64,000 nt of DNA from Butyricicoccus sp. (GCA_020025885.1 JAHHRJ010000004.1:1-64000), one strand, 5' to 3'. Shown: positions 25,497 to 34,592, numbered from the stretch's first letter. Numbers and translations are program-made. The notes: generated by a model not told the origin, from the letters alone.

Positions 25497-27089
25497 TCAC
25501 TCCAATCCTTCCGGCTGAAACTCTTCCATGATTCGGCATGCTGCACGCATGCCATCCACTGCCGCAGACATAATTCCTCCCGCATATCCAGCACCCTCTC
25601 CGCAAGGAATAAGCCCCTGTACAGACTGGCTGAATAAATCTTGCCCACGTGTCATACGGACTGGTGAGGATGTGCGCGTTTCTGGCGCGGTCAGTACTGC
25701 ATCTCCTGCACCAAATGCTCGCAGCTGTCTTGCAAACACTGCAAGCCCAGTATGTATCTGCTCCGAAACGAAACGTGGGAATAAGCCATTGAGGTCACAG
25801 AACTGTGTGCCCATCGGATAGGTTGGCAGTACCTTTCCAAATCGCTTGGAATTTGTGCCTGCAAGAAAATCCCCAACGAGCTGACAGGGTGCTTCATAGC
25901 TGCTTGTTTTCTGATAAGCCGCACGTTCGAGTGCACGCTGAAATGCGATGCCACCAAACGGTGTACCATCTGCGAAATCTTCTGGATTTACCGAAACGGC
26001 AATCGCTGCATTTGCGTTGCAGCCATTTCGCGCATGATAGCTCATACCATTCGTTACGATCGTCTCTCGTTCGCTCTGTGCTGCCACGACATGACCGCCT
26101 GGACACATACAGAATGAATAGCAAGCCCGTCCATTTTCTCGATGGGAGAGATTGTATTCTGCTGGCGGCAATGCCTCATGCCCTGCATACTTGCCATAGC
26201 GAGAGCGATCGATCTCTGTTTGCAGGTGCTCAATACGTGCACCGACGGAAAACGGCTTTGGTTCAAAGAATACACCTTGCTCATGCAGTGCAAAGAAGGT
26301 ATCTCGCGCACTGTGTCCGAGTGCAAACACTGCACGCTCACAGGCGATCGGCTGCCCATCCGCTTCCACCGCGCAAAGGGTATTCTGCTGCTTCTGAATG
26401 CCTGTGACTGCTGTGCGGAATCGCACTTCGCCGCCCCATGCAATGATTTGCTCACGCATTCTGCGCACAACATCTTTTAGAATATCTGTACCGATATGTG
26501 GCTTTGCCAAGCAGCGGATCTCCTCTGGTGCACCATGCACGGTAAAAATCCGCAAAATCTCATCACACAAGGGATCATTGATGCGCGTTGTCAGCTTACC
26601 ATCCGAGTACGCACCCGCACCACCTTCGCCAAACTGAATGTTGCTTTCTGCATCAAACCGCCCTTGCTCCCAAAAAGACTTGACTGCCTGATCTCTCTGC
26701 TCTATGGCATCGCCGCGCTCCAAAACAAGCGGACAATATCCATACTGTGCCAAAACATAGGCGGCAAACAATCCCGCAGGACCCATACCCACAACAACTG
26801 GACGATGGGTCAAAGTCTTTTTTCCGAATTTCGGTGCAAACTGCTGCACCGGCTTATAACAGACAGAGGGCATTTGCAGCGTTGCTGCAAATGCCTCTTC
26901 CTCCTCTATTCCATCGAACAGGATGGAATACACACGATCTATTTTTCCGCGTCTGGCATCGATCGACATGCGGTAAACGGACGCCTGCACGGTTTTACTC
27001 TGAATATTGCACATACGCTTTGCCTGTGCAATTGCTGCTCCATCTGGCTCTGTAAATGGCAGACGGATATTAGAAACGAGAATACTCAC
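25497..27089 (-). CDS. FAD-dependent dehydrogenase, COG2509 type
   Basis: A 530-residue flavoprotein of the uncharacterised FAD-dependent dehydrogenase group (COG2509). The first 90 residues form a small alpha/beta domain typical of the group (ASVYRMSIDARRG). The dinucleotide-binding motif is VVVGMGPAGLFAAYVLA at about residue 98, and ESNIQFGEGGAGAYSDGKL is the group's strongest signature. The C-terminus has GEGAGYAGGIMSAAVDGM. The start is probably GTG at 27089, 5 bp after the cdaR stop. It belongs to the cdaA operon; its substrate is unknown. Confidence 0.88.
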   Translation of the reverse strand: MSILVSNIRLPFTEPDGAAIAQAKRMCNIQSKTVQASVYRMSIDARRGKIDRVYSILFDGIEEEEAFAATLQMPSVCYKPVQQFAPKFGKKTLTHRPVVVGMGPAGLFAAYVLAQYGYCPLVLERGDAIEQRDQAVKSFWEQGRFDAESNIQFGEGGAGAYSDGKLTTRINDPLCDEILRIFTVHGAPEEIRCLAKPHIGTDILKDVVRRMREQIIAWGGEVRFRTAVTGIQKQQNTLCAVEADGQPIACERAVFALGHSARDTFFALHEQGVFFEPKPFSVGARIEHLQTEIDRSRYGKYAGHEALPPAEYNLSHRENGRACYSFCMCPGGHVVAAQSERETIVTNGMSYHARNGCNANAAIAVSVNPEDFADGTPFGGIAFQRALERAAYQKTSSYEAPCQLVGDFLAGTNSKRFGKVLPTYPMGTQFCDLNGLFPRFVSEQIHTGLAVFARQLRAFGAGDAVLTAPETRTSSPVRMTRGQDLFSQSVQGLIPCGEGAGYAGGIMSAAVDGMRAACRIMEEFQPEGLE

Positions 27090-27094
27090 TTCGT

Positions 27095-28411
27095 TTAATT
27101 TTCCTCCACTGTATTGTGTGCTGAATTTTGTTTGATTTCAACTTCTACCACGGTTTGTTCTGGATTGAGCACTGTAAATTTTGGTAGATCCTCAGTTTGG
27201 ATCTCAACCGGAACGGTAAATGTACCTACTCCGCGTTCATCTGCGTTTACCACAACTTTTGCCTTGATTCTATCCGCAGTCAGTTTTGCAAGGGACGCAG
27301 TGTCCGCTTGGATACGTACTGTGATCGAATTGGTTGCAAGCGTAGCAGTCAAATTGGTATCAGTTCCCGTATTTTGCAGTTCAATATTAGAAACCGGGAA
27401 CTCTCTCGTACTCAGACCGACTGGCTTGATCGTAACCTTTGCCGCAGCCGGCTGTCCCGGTGCACGTGTAACACCCGCAGGCAGCGGGATCGGAATGACC
27501 TTTGGCGGCGCATTCGGATCAACTGTGCCCAGTTCAATCTTTCCAAGCTCCAACTCTGTTAGGTTTGTGATGATCGAGTCACCGCCATAAACCAAGAGCT
27601 GCGCCGGTTCGATCTGTACGGATACCGAATCCTTGGTTAGTGTTTCCGAATTTACCAAATCAACCGTGAGCGGCAGTTTTGCCATCACATAGACTGGTAT
27701 CGTGACACTTAACTCATTCGGTGTGCACGCAAGATGGGTGTTATCGATCTCCTCATTGTGCTCTCCAAGGAACGTAAACGATGCCAAAACCGTTGTCGTT
27801 TTCTTGAGTTCATCAGAATCTTCTTCCGGAATGATCGCAACTGCCTTTTTAATGCGGCTGACGACCGACTCCGGCCCCGTGACCGTCACATGTTCCTGGT
27901 CCACAACTGGTTCTTCATAGAGATATCCAGAAGGTGCTTTGCCCTCTAATTGCACTGCAATTGGAATTTCCTTGGTCATAATGGTATCTACCACGACCTG
28001 AAAGGAAACGGGTGATGCAATTTCAGGTGGGTTTATACTCTGTGCCTGATTGCCTAAGATGCGCAAACTATAATCAGAAGATCCATCTGATGTATTGATG
28101 GTATATGTGCCCGGCTTTGTAAACTTGGATACATCCACGCTCACCTGAATGTCATCTGCACGCAGGGAACTGAGCGCAGCATATGGACCTGATACGCGCA
28201 CACTTACCTTCTGATTCTGTCCTTCAATGATTCTAAGTGCAAAATCTTCTTCCAGAAGATCCATATTCTTATAGATCACTGGGATGTTGGAAATGATATT
28301 TTCACGCAAAACACTTTCATTGTTGACAACAACCACGATCCACAAGGCGATCGCCATCAAAATTGCTAAAGCTTTGCGCGGCACATCATGTTCTTCTAAG
28401 AACTTCTTCAT
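27095..28411 (-). CDS. cdaR: YbbR-like domain protein CdaR (regulator of CdaA)
   Basis: A 438-residue membrane-anchored protein with one N-terminal membrane segment (ALAILMAIALWIVVVV) and about four extracytoplasmic YbbR repeats, recognisable from repeated D-x-x-P-V and VTVTGP-type strands. In Bacillota it binds and modulates the diadenylate cyclase CdaA, encoded directly upstream with a 4-nt overlap. The third usual partner, glmM, does not follow here; a flavoprotein gene does. Confidence 0.9.
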   Translation of the reverse strand: MKKFLEEHDVPRKALAILMAIALWIVVVVNNESVLRENIISNIPVIYKNMDLLEEDFALRIIEGQNQKVSVRVSGPYAALSSLRADDIQVSVDVSKFTKPGTYTINTSDGSSDYSLRILGNQAQSINPPEIASPVSFQVVVDTIMTKEIPIAVQLEGKAPSGYLYEEPVVDQEHVTVTGPESVVSRIKKAVAIIPEEDSDELKKTTTVLASFTFLGEHNEEIDNTHLACTPNELSVTIPVYVMAKLPLTVDLVNSETLTKDSVSVQIEPAQLLVYGGDSIITNLTELELGKIELGTVDPNAPPKVIPIPLPAGVTRAPGQPAAAKVTIKPVGLSTREFPVSNIELQNTGTDTNLTATLATNSITVRIQADTASLAKLTADRIKAKVVVNADERGVGTFTVPVEIQTEDLPKFTVLNPEQTVVEVEIKQNSAHNTVEEN

Positions 28412-29289
28412 TTAGACTTGCCCTTCCTTTCCGCATTGACCTGCGCTTTGCGCAGCAGAAAGCCTTTTGTTTTCTTGGGCGCCTCTGTCTTTTCTTCTGG
28501 AGTCAATTCTGCAACTAAGATCTTGCGCAGGGTCTCCGGTGATAAATGCCGTTTGAGCATACCGCCAATGGCAACGGAGATCGCGCCTGTCTCCTCTGAT
28601 ACCACAACAAGTACCGCATCCGAAACCTCACTCATACCGACTGCGGCACGGTGACGGGTTCCAAGTTCGCGGGATAACGTTTGGTTTGCAGAGAGCGGCA
28701 GCACACAGCCGGCTGAAAACAAACGTCCCTCACGCACAACCAGTGCGCCATCATGCAGCGGAGAGTTATGGAAGAATACATTCTTGATGAGTTCCGCAGA
28801 TGGTTCTGCATCGATTCGTGTTCCCGTATTGATGATCTCGCTCAATCGCTCCTGTCGCTCAAACACCATCAGTACACCTGTCCGCGTCCAGCTCATAGAC
28901 TCACACGCCAGCACAGTCTGATTGATACACTGATCGATTGCGACGATATCGACTTCTGTACCAGTCAAAAACTTGCGCAGCTGTCCCTGCCCCTTGCCGA
29001 GCTGTTCCAGCATACGGCGCAGCTCTGGCTGAAAGACGATCGCAAGGAAAAGCGCACCAAATGAGAAGACTTGGCGCAGGATCCAAGAAACCGTATTGAG
29101 CTGCAAATTTTCAGCCACGATCTGTGTCACAAATATAATCAATATGCCTTTGGCAAGGCGCATTGCACTTGTGTCTTTTAGAAGCTTCATGCCGCGATAA
29201 ATGACATACGCCATGATCCCCATGTCAATTACGTCTTGAACGGATACCAGTTGTATGCTGCGCAGCAGAATGCGAAGAGCATCTCCCAT
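28408..29289 (-). CDS. cdaA: Diadenylate cyclase CdaA
   Basis: A 293-residue membrane enzyme making cyclic di-AMP from two ATP. Three N-terminal membrane segments (about 15-90) precede the DAC domain, where both catalytic motifs are intact: LHDGALVV (DGA) and GTRHRAAVG (RHR). The ATG at 29289 has AGGTG 8 nt upstream; GTG at 29298 is an alternative. Cyclic di-AMP controls potassium and osmolyte transport and wall homeostasis. A family-A repeat lies 59 bp upstream. Confidence 0.95.
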   Translation of the reverse strand: MGDALRILLRSIQLVSVQDVIDMGIMAYVIYRGMKLLKDTSAMRLAKGILIIFVTQIVAENLQLNTVSWILRQVFSFGALFLAIVFQPELRRMLEQLGKGQGQLRKFLTGTEVDIVAIDQCINQTVLACESMSWTRTGVLMVFERQERLSEIINTGTRIDAEPSAELIKNVFFHNSPLHDGALVVREGRLFSAGCVLPLSANQTLSRELGTRHRAAVGMSEVSDAVLVVVSEETGAISVAIGGMLKRHLSPETLRKILVAELTPEEKTEAPKKTKGFLLRKAQVNAERKGKSK

Positions 29290-29348
29290 ATATTTCACAC
29301 CTATATTCTTATTCCATTAAGCTTGATGCAAGCATTTTTATATATTCT

Positions 29349-29512
29349 TAGGGGCTGTTTGAAAAATCGAAAATTTGTCTTTTTCTACAGGGAACGGCAT
29401 CCACTGCGTTAAAAATACTCGAAATCCATCAAGGATTCCTGCGTTTTTTGCCTTGTGGCTGCTCGCTCCCTGCGAAAAATCCGTCAATTTCTCTATTTTC
29501 AAACAAGCCCTA
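29349..29512 (-). repeat. Family-A miniature inverted-repeat element, copy A2
   Basis: A 164-bp element in the opposite orientation to copy A1 at 1696-1860 and similar over its full length, including an identical central stretch of more than 30 bases. The ends are inverted repeats of 17 bp with one mismatch (TAGGGGCTGTTTGAAAA and TAGGGCTTGTTTGAAAA). It has no coding capacity. It lies between the cysteine desulfurase gene and cdaA, so it would be transcribed if the two are read through. Confidence 0.85.
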
Positions 29513-29562
29513 GTTTATTTTAACATATTTCACCTATGATGTGAATAGCATTTGCGACTTTT

Positions 29563-30684
29563 TCAATATTCCTGCACAATTTTATGCATTTGTAAAACCG
29601 CCTGATCGATTTCTGCTTCCGTGTTATAGATGCCAAGCGAAAACCGAACCGTTCCTGTCGTGTCTGTTCCCGCTGTGCCATGTGCAAGTGGTGCACAGTG
29701 CAGCCCCGCTCGCACGCAGATATCTGCATCTGAAAGTTCCTGTGCCAAAATTTCTGAAGGCACACCAACTATACGTACTGAAATGACTGCACTCTGCTCC
29801 TGATCTGACGCAAATACATCCAGCCGCGGAATGGCTTGCAGCCCATCTGCCAACAATTTACGGAGCACTTCTTCCTGCTCCCGAATTTCTGCTGTGCCCA
29901 TTCGCAGTACGAACCGCATTGCCGCATCTAGTCCTGCAATTCCCGGAATATTAGGTGTTCCGCTCTCTAACCGGTCTGGGAAAAATGCTGGCTGTTCAAG
30001 GTCTGAAGAAACACTTCCCGTGCCACCCTGCAAGAGCGGGACAGGATCTGTATCTGGTGCCAGCAATAACATACCCGTCCCCTGTGGTCCCATCAAACCC
30101 TTATGCCCCGGCATACAAATCGCCTTGATTGACGGCAAAAATGTAATATCTAAAATTCCTGCTGATTGTGATGCATCCAAAATCATAGGGATCTTATATC
30201 GCTGTAACAATGCATCCAGTTCTTTTAGCGGAACCCTCGCACCAAATACATTGGACACATGATTGACCACAAACAGCTCCACGCCTGCAAGGATCGCTTT
30301 TTCTGCGCGTTCCAGAAAATCCAGCGCATCAAACAAACGGCTTCCTATGATTTGCACTGGACACCCCAAATGATGTAGCGGACGCATCACCGAGTTGTGT
30401 TCATATCCTGTCACCGCAACTTTGGTATACGCATTGCATAATCCATAGATCGCCAAATTGAGTGCATGGGTTGCATTCATCGTAAAGATCACACGGCTTG
30501 GGTCATCCATTCCGAACAATTCTGCCGCAGTTTCTCGGCATGCATACACGACCTCTCCTGCACGCACTGCGGCACGGTGCCCGCTGCGCCCATATCCTGC
30601 ACACTCCTGCATTGCTGCACACATCGCATTCATAACCTCTGGCGGTTTTTGCAGTGAAGTTGCCGCCTGATCCAAATATATCAC
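29563..30684 (-). CDS. Cysteine desulfurase family aminotransferase class V
   Basis: A 373-residue class V PLP enzyme of the cysteine desulfurase/selenocysteine lyase type. It has YLDQAATSLQKP at the start, the PLP lysine in ICMPGHKGLMGPQGTG, the substrate arginine in PDRLESGTPNIPGI and the persulfide cysteine in RAGLHCAPLAH. The GTG at 30684 is chosen for its GGAGG 6 nt upstream; it overlaps the DUF3343 stop by 4 nt. This subfamily is not the housekeeping NifS/IscS/SufS. Co-translation with a DUF3343 protein suggests sulfur or selenium delivery. Confidence 0.9.
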   Translation of the reverse strand: MIYLDQAATSLQKPPEVMNAMCAAMQECAGYGRSGHRAAVRAGEVVYACRETAAELFGMDDPSRVIFTMNATHALNLAIYGLCNAYTKVAVTGYEHNSVMRPLHHLGCPVQIIGSRLFDALDFLERAEKAILAGVELFVVNHVSNVFGARVPLKELDALLQRYKIPMILDASQSAGILDITFLPSIKAICMPGHKGLMGPQGTGMLLLAPDTDPVPLLQGGTGSVSSDLEQPAFFPDRLESGTPNIPGIAGLDAAMRFVLRMGTAEIREQEEVLRKLLADGLQAIPRLDVFASDQEQSAVISVRIVGVPSEILAQELSDADICVRAGLHCAPLAHGTAGTDTTGTVRFSLGIYNTEAEIDQAVLQMHKIVQEY

Positions 30685-30911
30685 AGCTTGCCTCCCTCTG
30701 CGTCCATCCAAGCGCATGGACGAATGCCATAACGATAGAGCATCTGTTGTGCTTTACTCTTCTCTCCCCACTCGATCCCAACCGCCCAAGTACATGCATC
30801 CTGTCTGTGTGTGCGCGGCGGTTTTCCAACGTGCCCAATGATCCCATTTTTTGCAAGGAAATTCCGGCACTGGATTGCTTGTGTCTGGCTATGAAAAACA
30901 ATCCAAATCAT
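30681..30911 (-). CDS. DUF3343 protein, putative Se/S carrier
   Basis: A 76-residue DUF3343 protein. The family is a small putative selenium/sulfur carrier usually found near cysteine desulfurase-like or SelD/YedF genes. It begins WIVFHSQTQAIQCRNFL and has the C-A-W-M segment after YGIRP near the end. Two cysteines (about residues 15 and 40) and a third near 68 could carry sulfur. GGAGGG lies 7 nt before the ATG. It is first in a two-gene unit with the class V aminotransferase. Confidence 0.85.
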   Translation of the reverse strand: MIWIVFHSQTQAIQCRNFLAKNGIIGHVGKPPRTHRQDACTWAVGIEWGEKSKAQQMLYRYGIRPCAWMDAEGGKL

Positions 30912-31053
30912 ATATACACCCTCCTATTAACATATTCATAAGACAGTTTATGCAATCTTCCACTATTTTGCCAATGCTCTCAAAGTTTTTGCGTATGTTC
31001 CCAAACTTCTGCTCATATACTGTCTTCACAAGCTGACAGCGGAAGGAGGTACT

Positions 31054-31773
31054 ATGATGCACCGTAAATCCAAACGTTCCAAACCCCATCTGAGTGATCG
31101 GATCTTTTTCTTTCTCGCCTTATTGTTCCTGTGTGCCACTCTGCTTCGTACAACACCCGCGATCTCCCAATTACAACAAGCCGTACAGACCTTTCTTTCT
31201 GGCAGTCATTCTCTGGAAGAAGCTGTGCAGGCAGTTGGTTCTTTTGAAGCACCCAGCACACAGGCTTGTTTTCAAGAACCCACCTTACCAATCGAGTTAC
31301 TGCCCCCGCCTGAAACGCTCGCCGCAACTGCGGCGGGCGTTTTTCCGAATGAGATCGATCCATTTATCCCACCAAACCATGCTTCTTATCCGCCCCCTTT
31401 ATCCGACTCTGTCCTTGTTTCTCCCTTTGGACACCGCACACATCCCATTTCGGGTGTGCGCAACAAGCTGCATAAAGGTGTTGATCTCGCTGCTCCTGAA
31501 GGTGAACCTATCCACGCGATCGCAGATGGTACGATACGCGTTGCAGCTGTGAGCAAAAGCTACGGCAACTATATTATATTAGAGCATGCAGACGGACTTT
31601 GCTCACTCTATGCCCATTGCAAAAAATTGCTTGTGCAGGCAGACACCCCCATCCACGCTGGGCAAGCCATCGCACAGGTTGGAGAGACTGGCGCAACAAC
31701 CGGAGCCCATTTGCATCTTGAGCTTTGGCGTGCAGGCAGACTACTTGATCCGGAGGACTACATTGCGCTATGA
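31054..31773 (+). CDS. M23 (LytM) family peptidase, SpoIVFA-like
   Basis: A 239-residue protein with one N-terminal membrane segment (RIFFFLALLFLCATLL), a spacer of about 85 residues and a C-terminal LytM domain (about 125-239). The zinc motifs are intact: SPFGHRTHP, HKGVDLAAPEG and HLHLELW. The next gene, overlapping by ATGA, is a SpoIVFB-like M50 protease. In Bacillus the M23-fold SpoIVFA partners SpoIVFB in pro-sigma-K processing, so a SpoIVFA role is likely. Bacillus SpoIVFA is thought to act as an inhibitor rather than an enzyme, so the intact metal site is notable. Confidence 0.8.
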   Translation: MMHRKSKRSKPHLSDRIFFFLALLFLCATLLRTTPAISQLQQAVQTFLSGSHSLEEAVQAVGSFEAPSTQACFQEPTLPIELLPPPETLAATAAGVFPNEIDPFIPPNHASYPPPLSDSVLVSPFGHRTHPISGVRNKLHKGVDLAAPEGEPIHAIADGTIRVAAVSKSYGNYIILEHADGLCSLYAHCKKLLVQADTPIHAGQAIAQVGETGATTGAHLHLELWRAGRLLDPEDYIAL

Positions 31774-32336
31774 GTACACGCTTTCACATTGACGATTCCT
31801 TTTGGTGTATGCTTGCCATACTCATTTTTCTGGATGCCGATGGCATTGCCCCTGTCTTTTTGCTCTCCGCTGCTGTGCATGAGTTCGGGCATCTACTCAT
31901 GGTGATCCTCTGTGGTGGTTCTGTCACCAGCTTTCGCCTTTCTGCCGCTGGCGGCATGCTGCGCTATCAGCTTTCTAAGCCTTCTCGCTGGGATGATCTT
32001 ATGATCGCTGCCTCCGGTTCTCTGATCGGGCTGCTTTTTTCTGTTGTATGTGGTCTGCTTGGACTGCCTTTGCTCGCTGGCGCAGGCATTTTGCTCAATG
32101 GTTTTAATCTGCTTCCCATCTCCCCGCTTGACGGCGGGCGTATGTTAGAATGCCTTTTGGATGAGACCCACCCGCTCGTTCATCTCCTTGCCGCTACCAC
32201 ATTGCTTCTTTTGTTCGTGAGCGGTGCTTATGCCGGTATCCAGCATAATGGCTGGGGGCTTTGTCTTATTGCGATCTTACTTGTGATGGAGCGTCGGCTG
32301 GACTTGCAATCTGTTTGCGGACACGATAAAATATAA
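31770..32336 (+). CDS. M50 site-2 protease, SpoIVFB-like
   Basis: A 188-residue intramembrane metalloprotease. It has the zinc motif HEFGH within a membrane segment (about residue 38) and the second motif NLLPISPLDGGRML (about 110-123) with the aspartate ligand. Four to five membrane segments are predicted. It lacks the C-terminal CBS domain of Bacillus SpoIVFB (288 residues). Overlap with the M23 gene supports the SpoIVFA-SpoIVFB pairing, in which this protease would activate a late mother-cell sigma factor. A non-sporulation S2P role remains possible. Confidence 0.82.
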   Translation: MSTRFHIDDSFWCMLAILIFLDADGIAPVFLLSAAVHEFGHLLMVILCGGSVTSFRLSAAGGMLRYQLSKPSRWDDLMIAASGSLIGLLFSVVCGLLGLPLLAGAGILLNGFNLLPISPLDGGRMLECLLDETHPLVHLLAATTLLLLFVSGAYAGIQHNGWGLCLIAILLVMERRLDLQSVCGHDKI

Positions 32337-32337
32337 T

Positions 32338-32548
32338 TAGGGGCTATCAAATAAACTTTGACAGCCTTTCCGGGGAAACCCAGTCCCCCCTAGATACAGA
32401 ACCAGTTCCAATAGAAACTGGCCCTGACGCCCCCGGTTTCGCACACGTTTGTGCAGGTCGAGGGCAAAATACAAGGTACATATCCTTGGGTTTTGAAAAT
32501 TTGAAGTCGCTTTGCTCCAAAACACAGAAACGATTTTTTGACAAGCTG
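32338..32548 (-). repeat. Family-C structured intergenic repeat, copy C1
   Basis: A full-length copy in minus orientation, about 210 bp. It aligns with copy C3 (60306-60510) from the TGTCAAAAAA end to the GGCTGTCAAAG end. It contains the same sequence of hairpins, including one near 32448-32462 whose stem differs from C3 by a compensated base pair. It fills nearly all of the space between the SpoIVFB-like gene and ispD and ends 23 bp before the ispD start, just ahead of the ribosome site. Confidence 0.85.
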
Positions 32549-32571
32549 AACGATTTCGGGAGGTTTATCAT

Positions 32572-33288
32572 ATGTTTCACACAAACAGAAAAAAAGAACA
32601 GCCACTTCCAACCGTTGCCGTTGTCATTCCAGCGGCAGGTTCTTCTACACGCATGGGACAAAATAAGCTCATGCTTCCACTCGATGAAATCCCTGTCCTC
32701 ACACACACCATCTCTGCATTTGAACAACATCCTCTCGTGCGCGATATCATAGTTGTCTGCCGCGAACAGGATATCATTCCTTACAGCAAACTCGTGACCG
32801 ACTTTGGATTCCATAAGGTACGCCATGTCCTGCGCGGCGGCGAAACGCGCTCTCATTCCGTGCTTGCCGGACTGCATGCCTGTGCAAAGGATATTGAATT
32901 TGTCGCGATCCACGACGGCGCACGTCCCCTGATTTCGCAAGAACTCATTACACAGACCCTGACTGCCGCTTTCGCAGATGGTGCTGCCGCGCCTGTCGTT
33001 CCAGTCAAGGACAGCGTCAAGCGTGTACAGGATGGCAAAATTATTGCCGATGTGCCACGTGACAGCATCGCTGCTGTACAGACACCGCAGGTATTCCGCA
33101 GAAACCAAATTGCAGATGCCCTGCACGAAGCGATCGCAGACGGTGCTGTACTGACAGACGACTGTGCTGCTGTTGAGCGAATCGGCGTTTCTGTCACCGC
33201 TGTTTCTGGCGAATATCGCAACCTAAAGATCACCACCCCTGAAGATATTGTAATTGCCGAATTATTCAGCGCACAGGAGGACATATAA
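32572..33288 (+). CDS. ispD: 2-C-methyl-D-erythritol 4-phosphate cytidylyltransferase
   Basis: A 238-residue IspD, the third step of the MEP isoprenoid pathway (CTP + MEP to CDP-ME). It has the nucleotide-binding [18 protein letters not shown] at residues 20-37, the HDGARPLIS motif, and AVQTPQVFR with a conserved Gln/Pro. The first 15 residues are a basic extension. GGGAGG precedes the ATG. It overlaps nothing but is 1 bp from ispF, the next-but-one enzyme of the pathway. Confidence 0.95.
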   Translation: MFHTNRKKEQPLPTVAVVIPAAGSSTRMGQNKLMLPLDEIPVLTHTISAFEQHPLVRDIIVVCREQDIIPYSKLVTDFGFHKVRHVLRGGETRSHSVLAGLHACAKDIEFVAIHDGARPLISQELITQTLTAAFADGAAAPVVPVKDSVKRVQDGKIIADVPRDSIAAVQTPQVFRRNQIADALHEAIADGAVLTDDCAAVERIGVSVTAVSGEYRNLKITTPEDIVIAELFSAQEDI

Positions 33289-33289
33289 A

Positions 33290-33766
33290 ATGCGTATTGG
33301 ACATGGATATGATGTACATAAACTGGTAGCAGGTCGCAAATGCATCATTGGCGGTGTGACCATCCCTCACGAAACCGGCTTACTCGGGCACAGCGATGCA
33401 GATGTACTGCTGCACGCAATTATGGACGCACTGCTTGGTGCCTGTGCCATGGGCGATATCGGACATCTCTTCCCCGATAACGATCCAAAATTCAAAGGTG
33501 CAGATTCTCTCGCACTCCTGCGCGAAGTTGGCGCACGCCTATCGGAAAACGGCTGGACGCTCGGCAATCTCGATGCAACCGTTCTAGCACAAGCACCCAA
33601 ACTGGCACCCCACATCCCTGCCATGCGTGAAAATATCGCCTATGCACTTGGCGTGTCTGTGGAGCAGATCAGCGTCAAAGCAACCACAGAAGAAGGGCTT
33701 GGCTTTACGGGCAGCAAAGAAGGCATCGCCGCGCATGCTGTTTGTCTCATCCTTCCAAAATTGTAA
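33290..33766 (+). CDS. ispF: 2-C-methyl-D-erythritol 2,4-cyclodiphosphate synthase
   Basis: A 158-residue IspF that forms the cyclic diphosphate in the MEP pathway. It starts [12 protein letters not shown] with the zinc ligands Asp and His, has [18 protein letters not shown] with the third ligand, and ends with the [22 protein letters not shown] loop. The ATG at 33290 lies 1 bp after ispD, with AGGAGG before it. It closes the ispDF unit, followed by a terminator. Confidence 0.96.
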   Translation: MRIGHGYDVHKLVAGRKCIIGGVTIPHETGLLGHSDADVLLHAIMDALLGACAMGDIGHLFPDNDPKFKGADSLALLREVGARLSENGWTLGNLDATVLAQAPKLAPHIPAMRENIAYALGVSVEQISVKATTEEGLGFTGSKEGIAAHAVCLILPKL

Positions 33767-33854
33767 CAATTCTCCCTTCAGTTTGTTGTACTAATTTCTC
33801 AAATGATCGTACAAATCACACATATTCTGACAAAAAATTTACTTAAAAATGCAA

Positions 33855-33890
33855 AAAGTCCAGTAACTTCCTGAGTTTCTGGACTTTGTT
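33855..33890 (+). terminator. Terminator after ispF
   Basis: A 9-bp stem (AAAGTCCAG with CTGGACTTT) with a 15-nt loop that itself may pair, followed by a U-rich run. It lies 89 bp past ispF and directly before the promoter of the small SLH gene. Confidence 0.75.
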
Positions 33891-33893
33891 TTG

Positions 33894-33922
33894 TTGTAAA
33901 TGAGAGAATATTATGCTATTAT
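33894..33922 (+). promoter_or_regulatory. Promoter of the small SLH-domain gene
   Basis: TTGTAA (33894-33899) and TATTAT (33917-33922) with a 17-bp spacer, placed between the ispF terminator and the SLH gene start at 33960. Confidence 0.5.
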
Positions 33923-33959
33923 AGCCATAGGAAACATTTCGGAAGGGGAATATTTCAAA

Positions 33960-34592
33960 ATGAAGCGAAAAACGATCGCGGCGCTTCTCGTAAGTGTCAT
34001 GCTGCTGAGCACCGCCGCAAGTGCAATTGAAGTTCGTACATTCAAAGACTATGCCTCTGCCATTCAAAACACATGGGCAGAGAAATATATCACGACCCTT
34101 GTATCCAAGGGTGGCATCAAAGGCTATGCAGACGGTACCTTTAAGCCCAAAGAAAAAATCACCACTGCCGAGCTTGTCAGCATTATCCTCAATACATCTG
34201 GAACAAAAGCAGATACCACCAATTGGCCGCAGAGTGTTATGGAGCAGGCAAACCAGCTTGGGCTTTTAGATGCGTCTATGCTGTCCGAGGGAAACAACCC
34301 AATCTCTCGCGAAAAGATGGCATATGTCCTTGTCAACGCTGCATCGAACTTGCTACATGAAGATATCAGCACAGTTACTTTGATCGATACCAGCCGCATT
34401 CCTGATCTAAACACTGCATCGGAACAGTATCAAGGAGATATTCGGTTTGCTTACAGCTTGGGCTTACTCGCAGGCAACAATGCATCTGGTACATTTAGTC
34501 CATCCGCCTTTACAACGCGTGAAGAAACATGTGTCATCATCAATCGACTGTTTAAATACACAGACCGTGTTGACACAAGCCAAACATTCTAA
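33960..34592 (+). CDS. Secreted S-layer homology (SLH) domain protein
   Basis: A 210-residue exported protein made almost only of SLH repeats. A signal peptide occupies about residues 1-22 (KRKTIAALLVSVMLLSTAASA). Three SLH units follow, seen from GGIKGYADGTFKPKEKITTAEL, NNPISREKMAYVLV and GLLAGNNASGTFSPSAFTTREE. SLH units bind pyruvylated secondary wall polymers. No effector domain is attached, so it may be a structural surface protein or a regulator-like cell-wall protein. The ATG at 33960 has GAAGGGG upstream; a longer frame from 33900 lacks a signal peptide start. Confidence 0.85.
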   Translation: MKRKTIAALLVSVMLLSTAASAIEVRTFKDYASAIQNTWAEKYITTLVSKGGIKGYADGTFKPKEKITTAELVSIILNTSGTKADTTNWPQSVMEQANQLGLLDASMLSEGNNPISREKMAYVLVNAASNLLHEDISTVTLIDTSRIPDLNTASEQYQGDIRFAYSLGLLAGNNASGTFSPSAFTTREETCVIINRLFKYTDRVDTSQTF

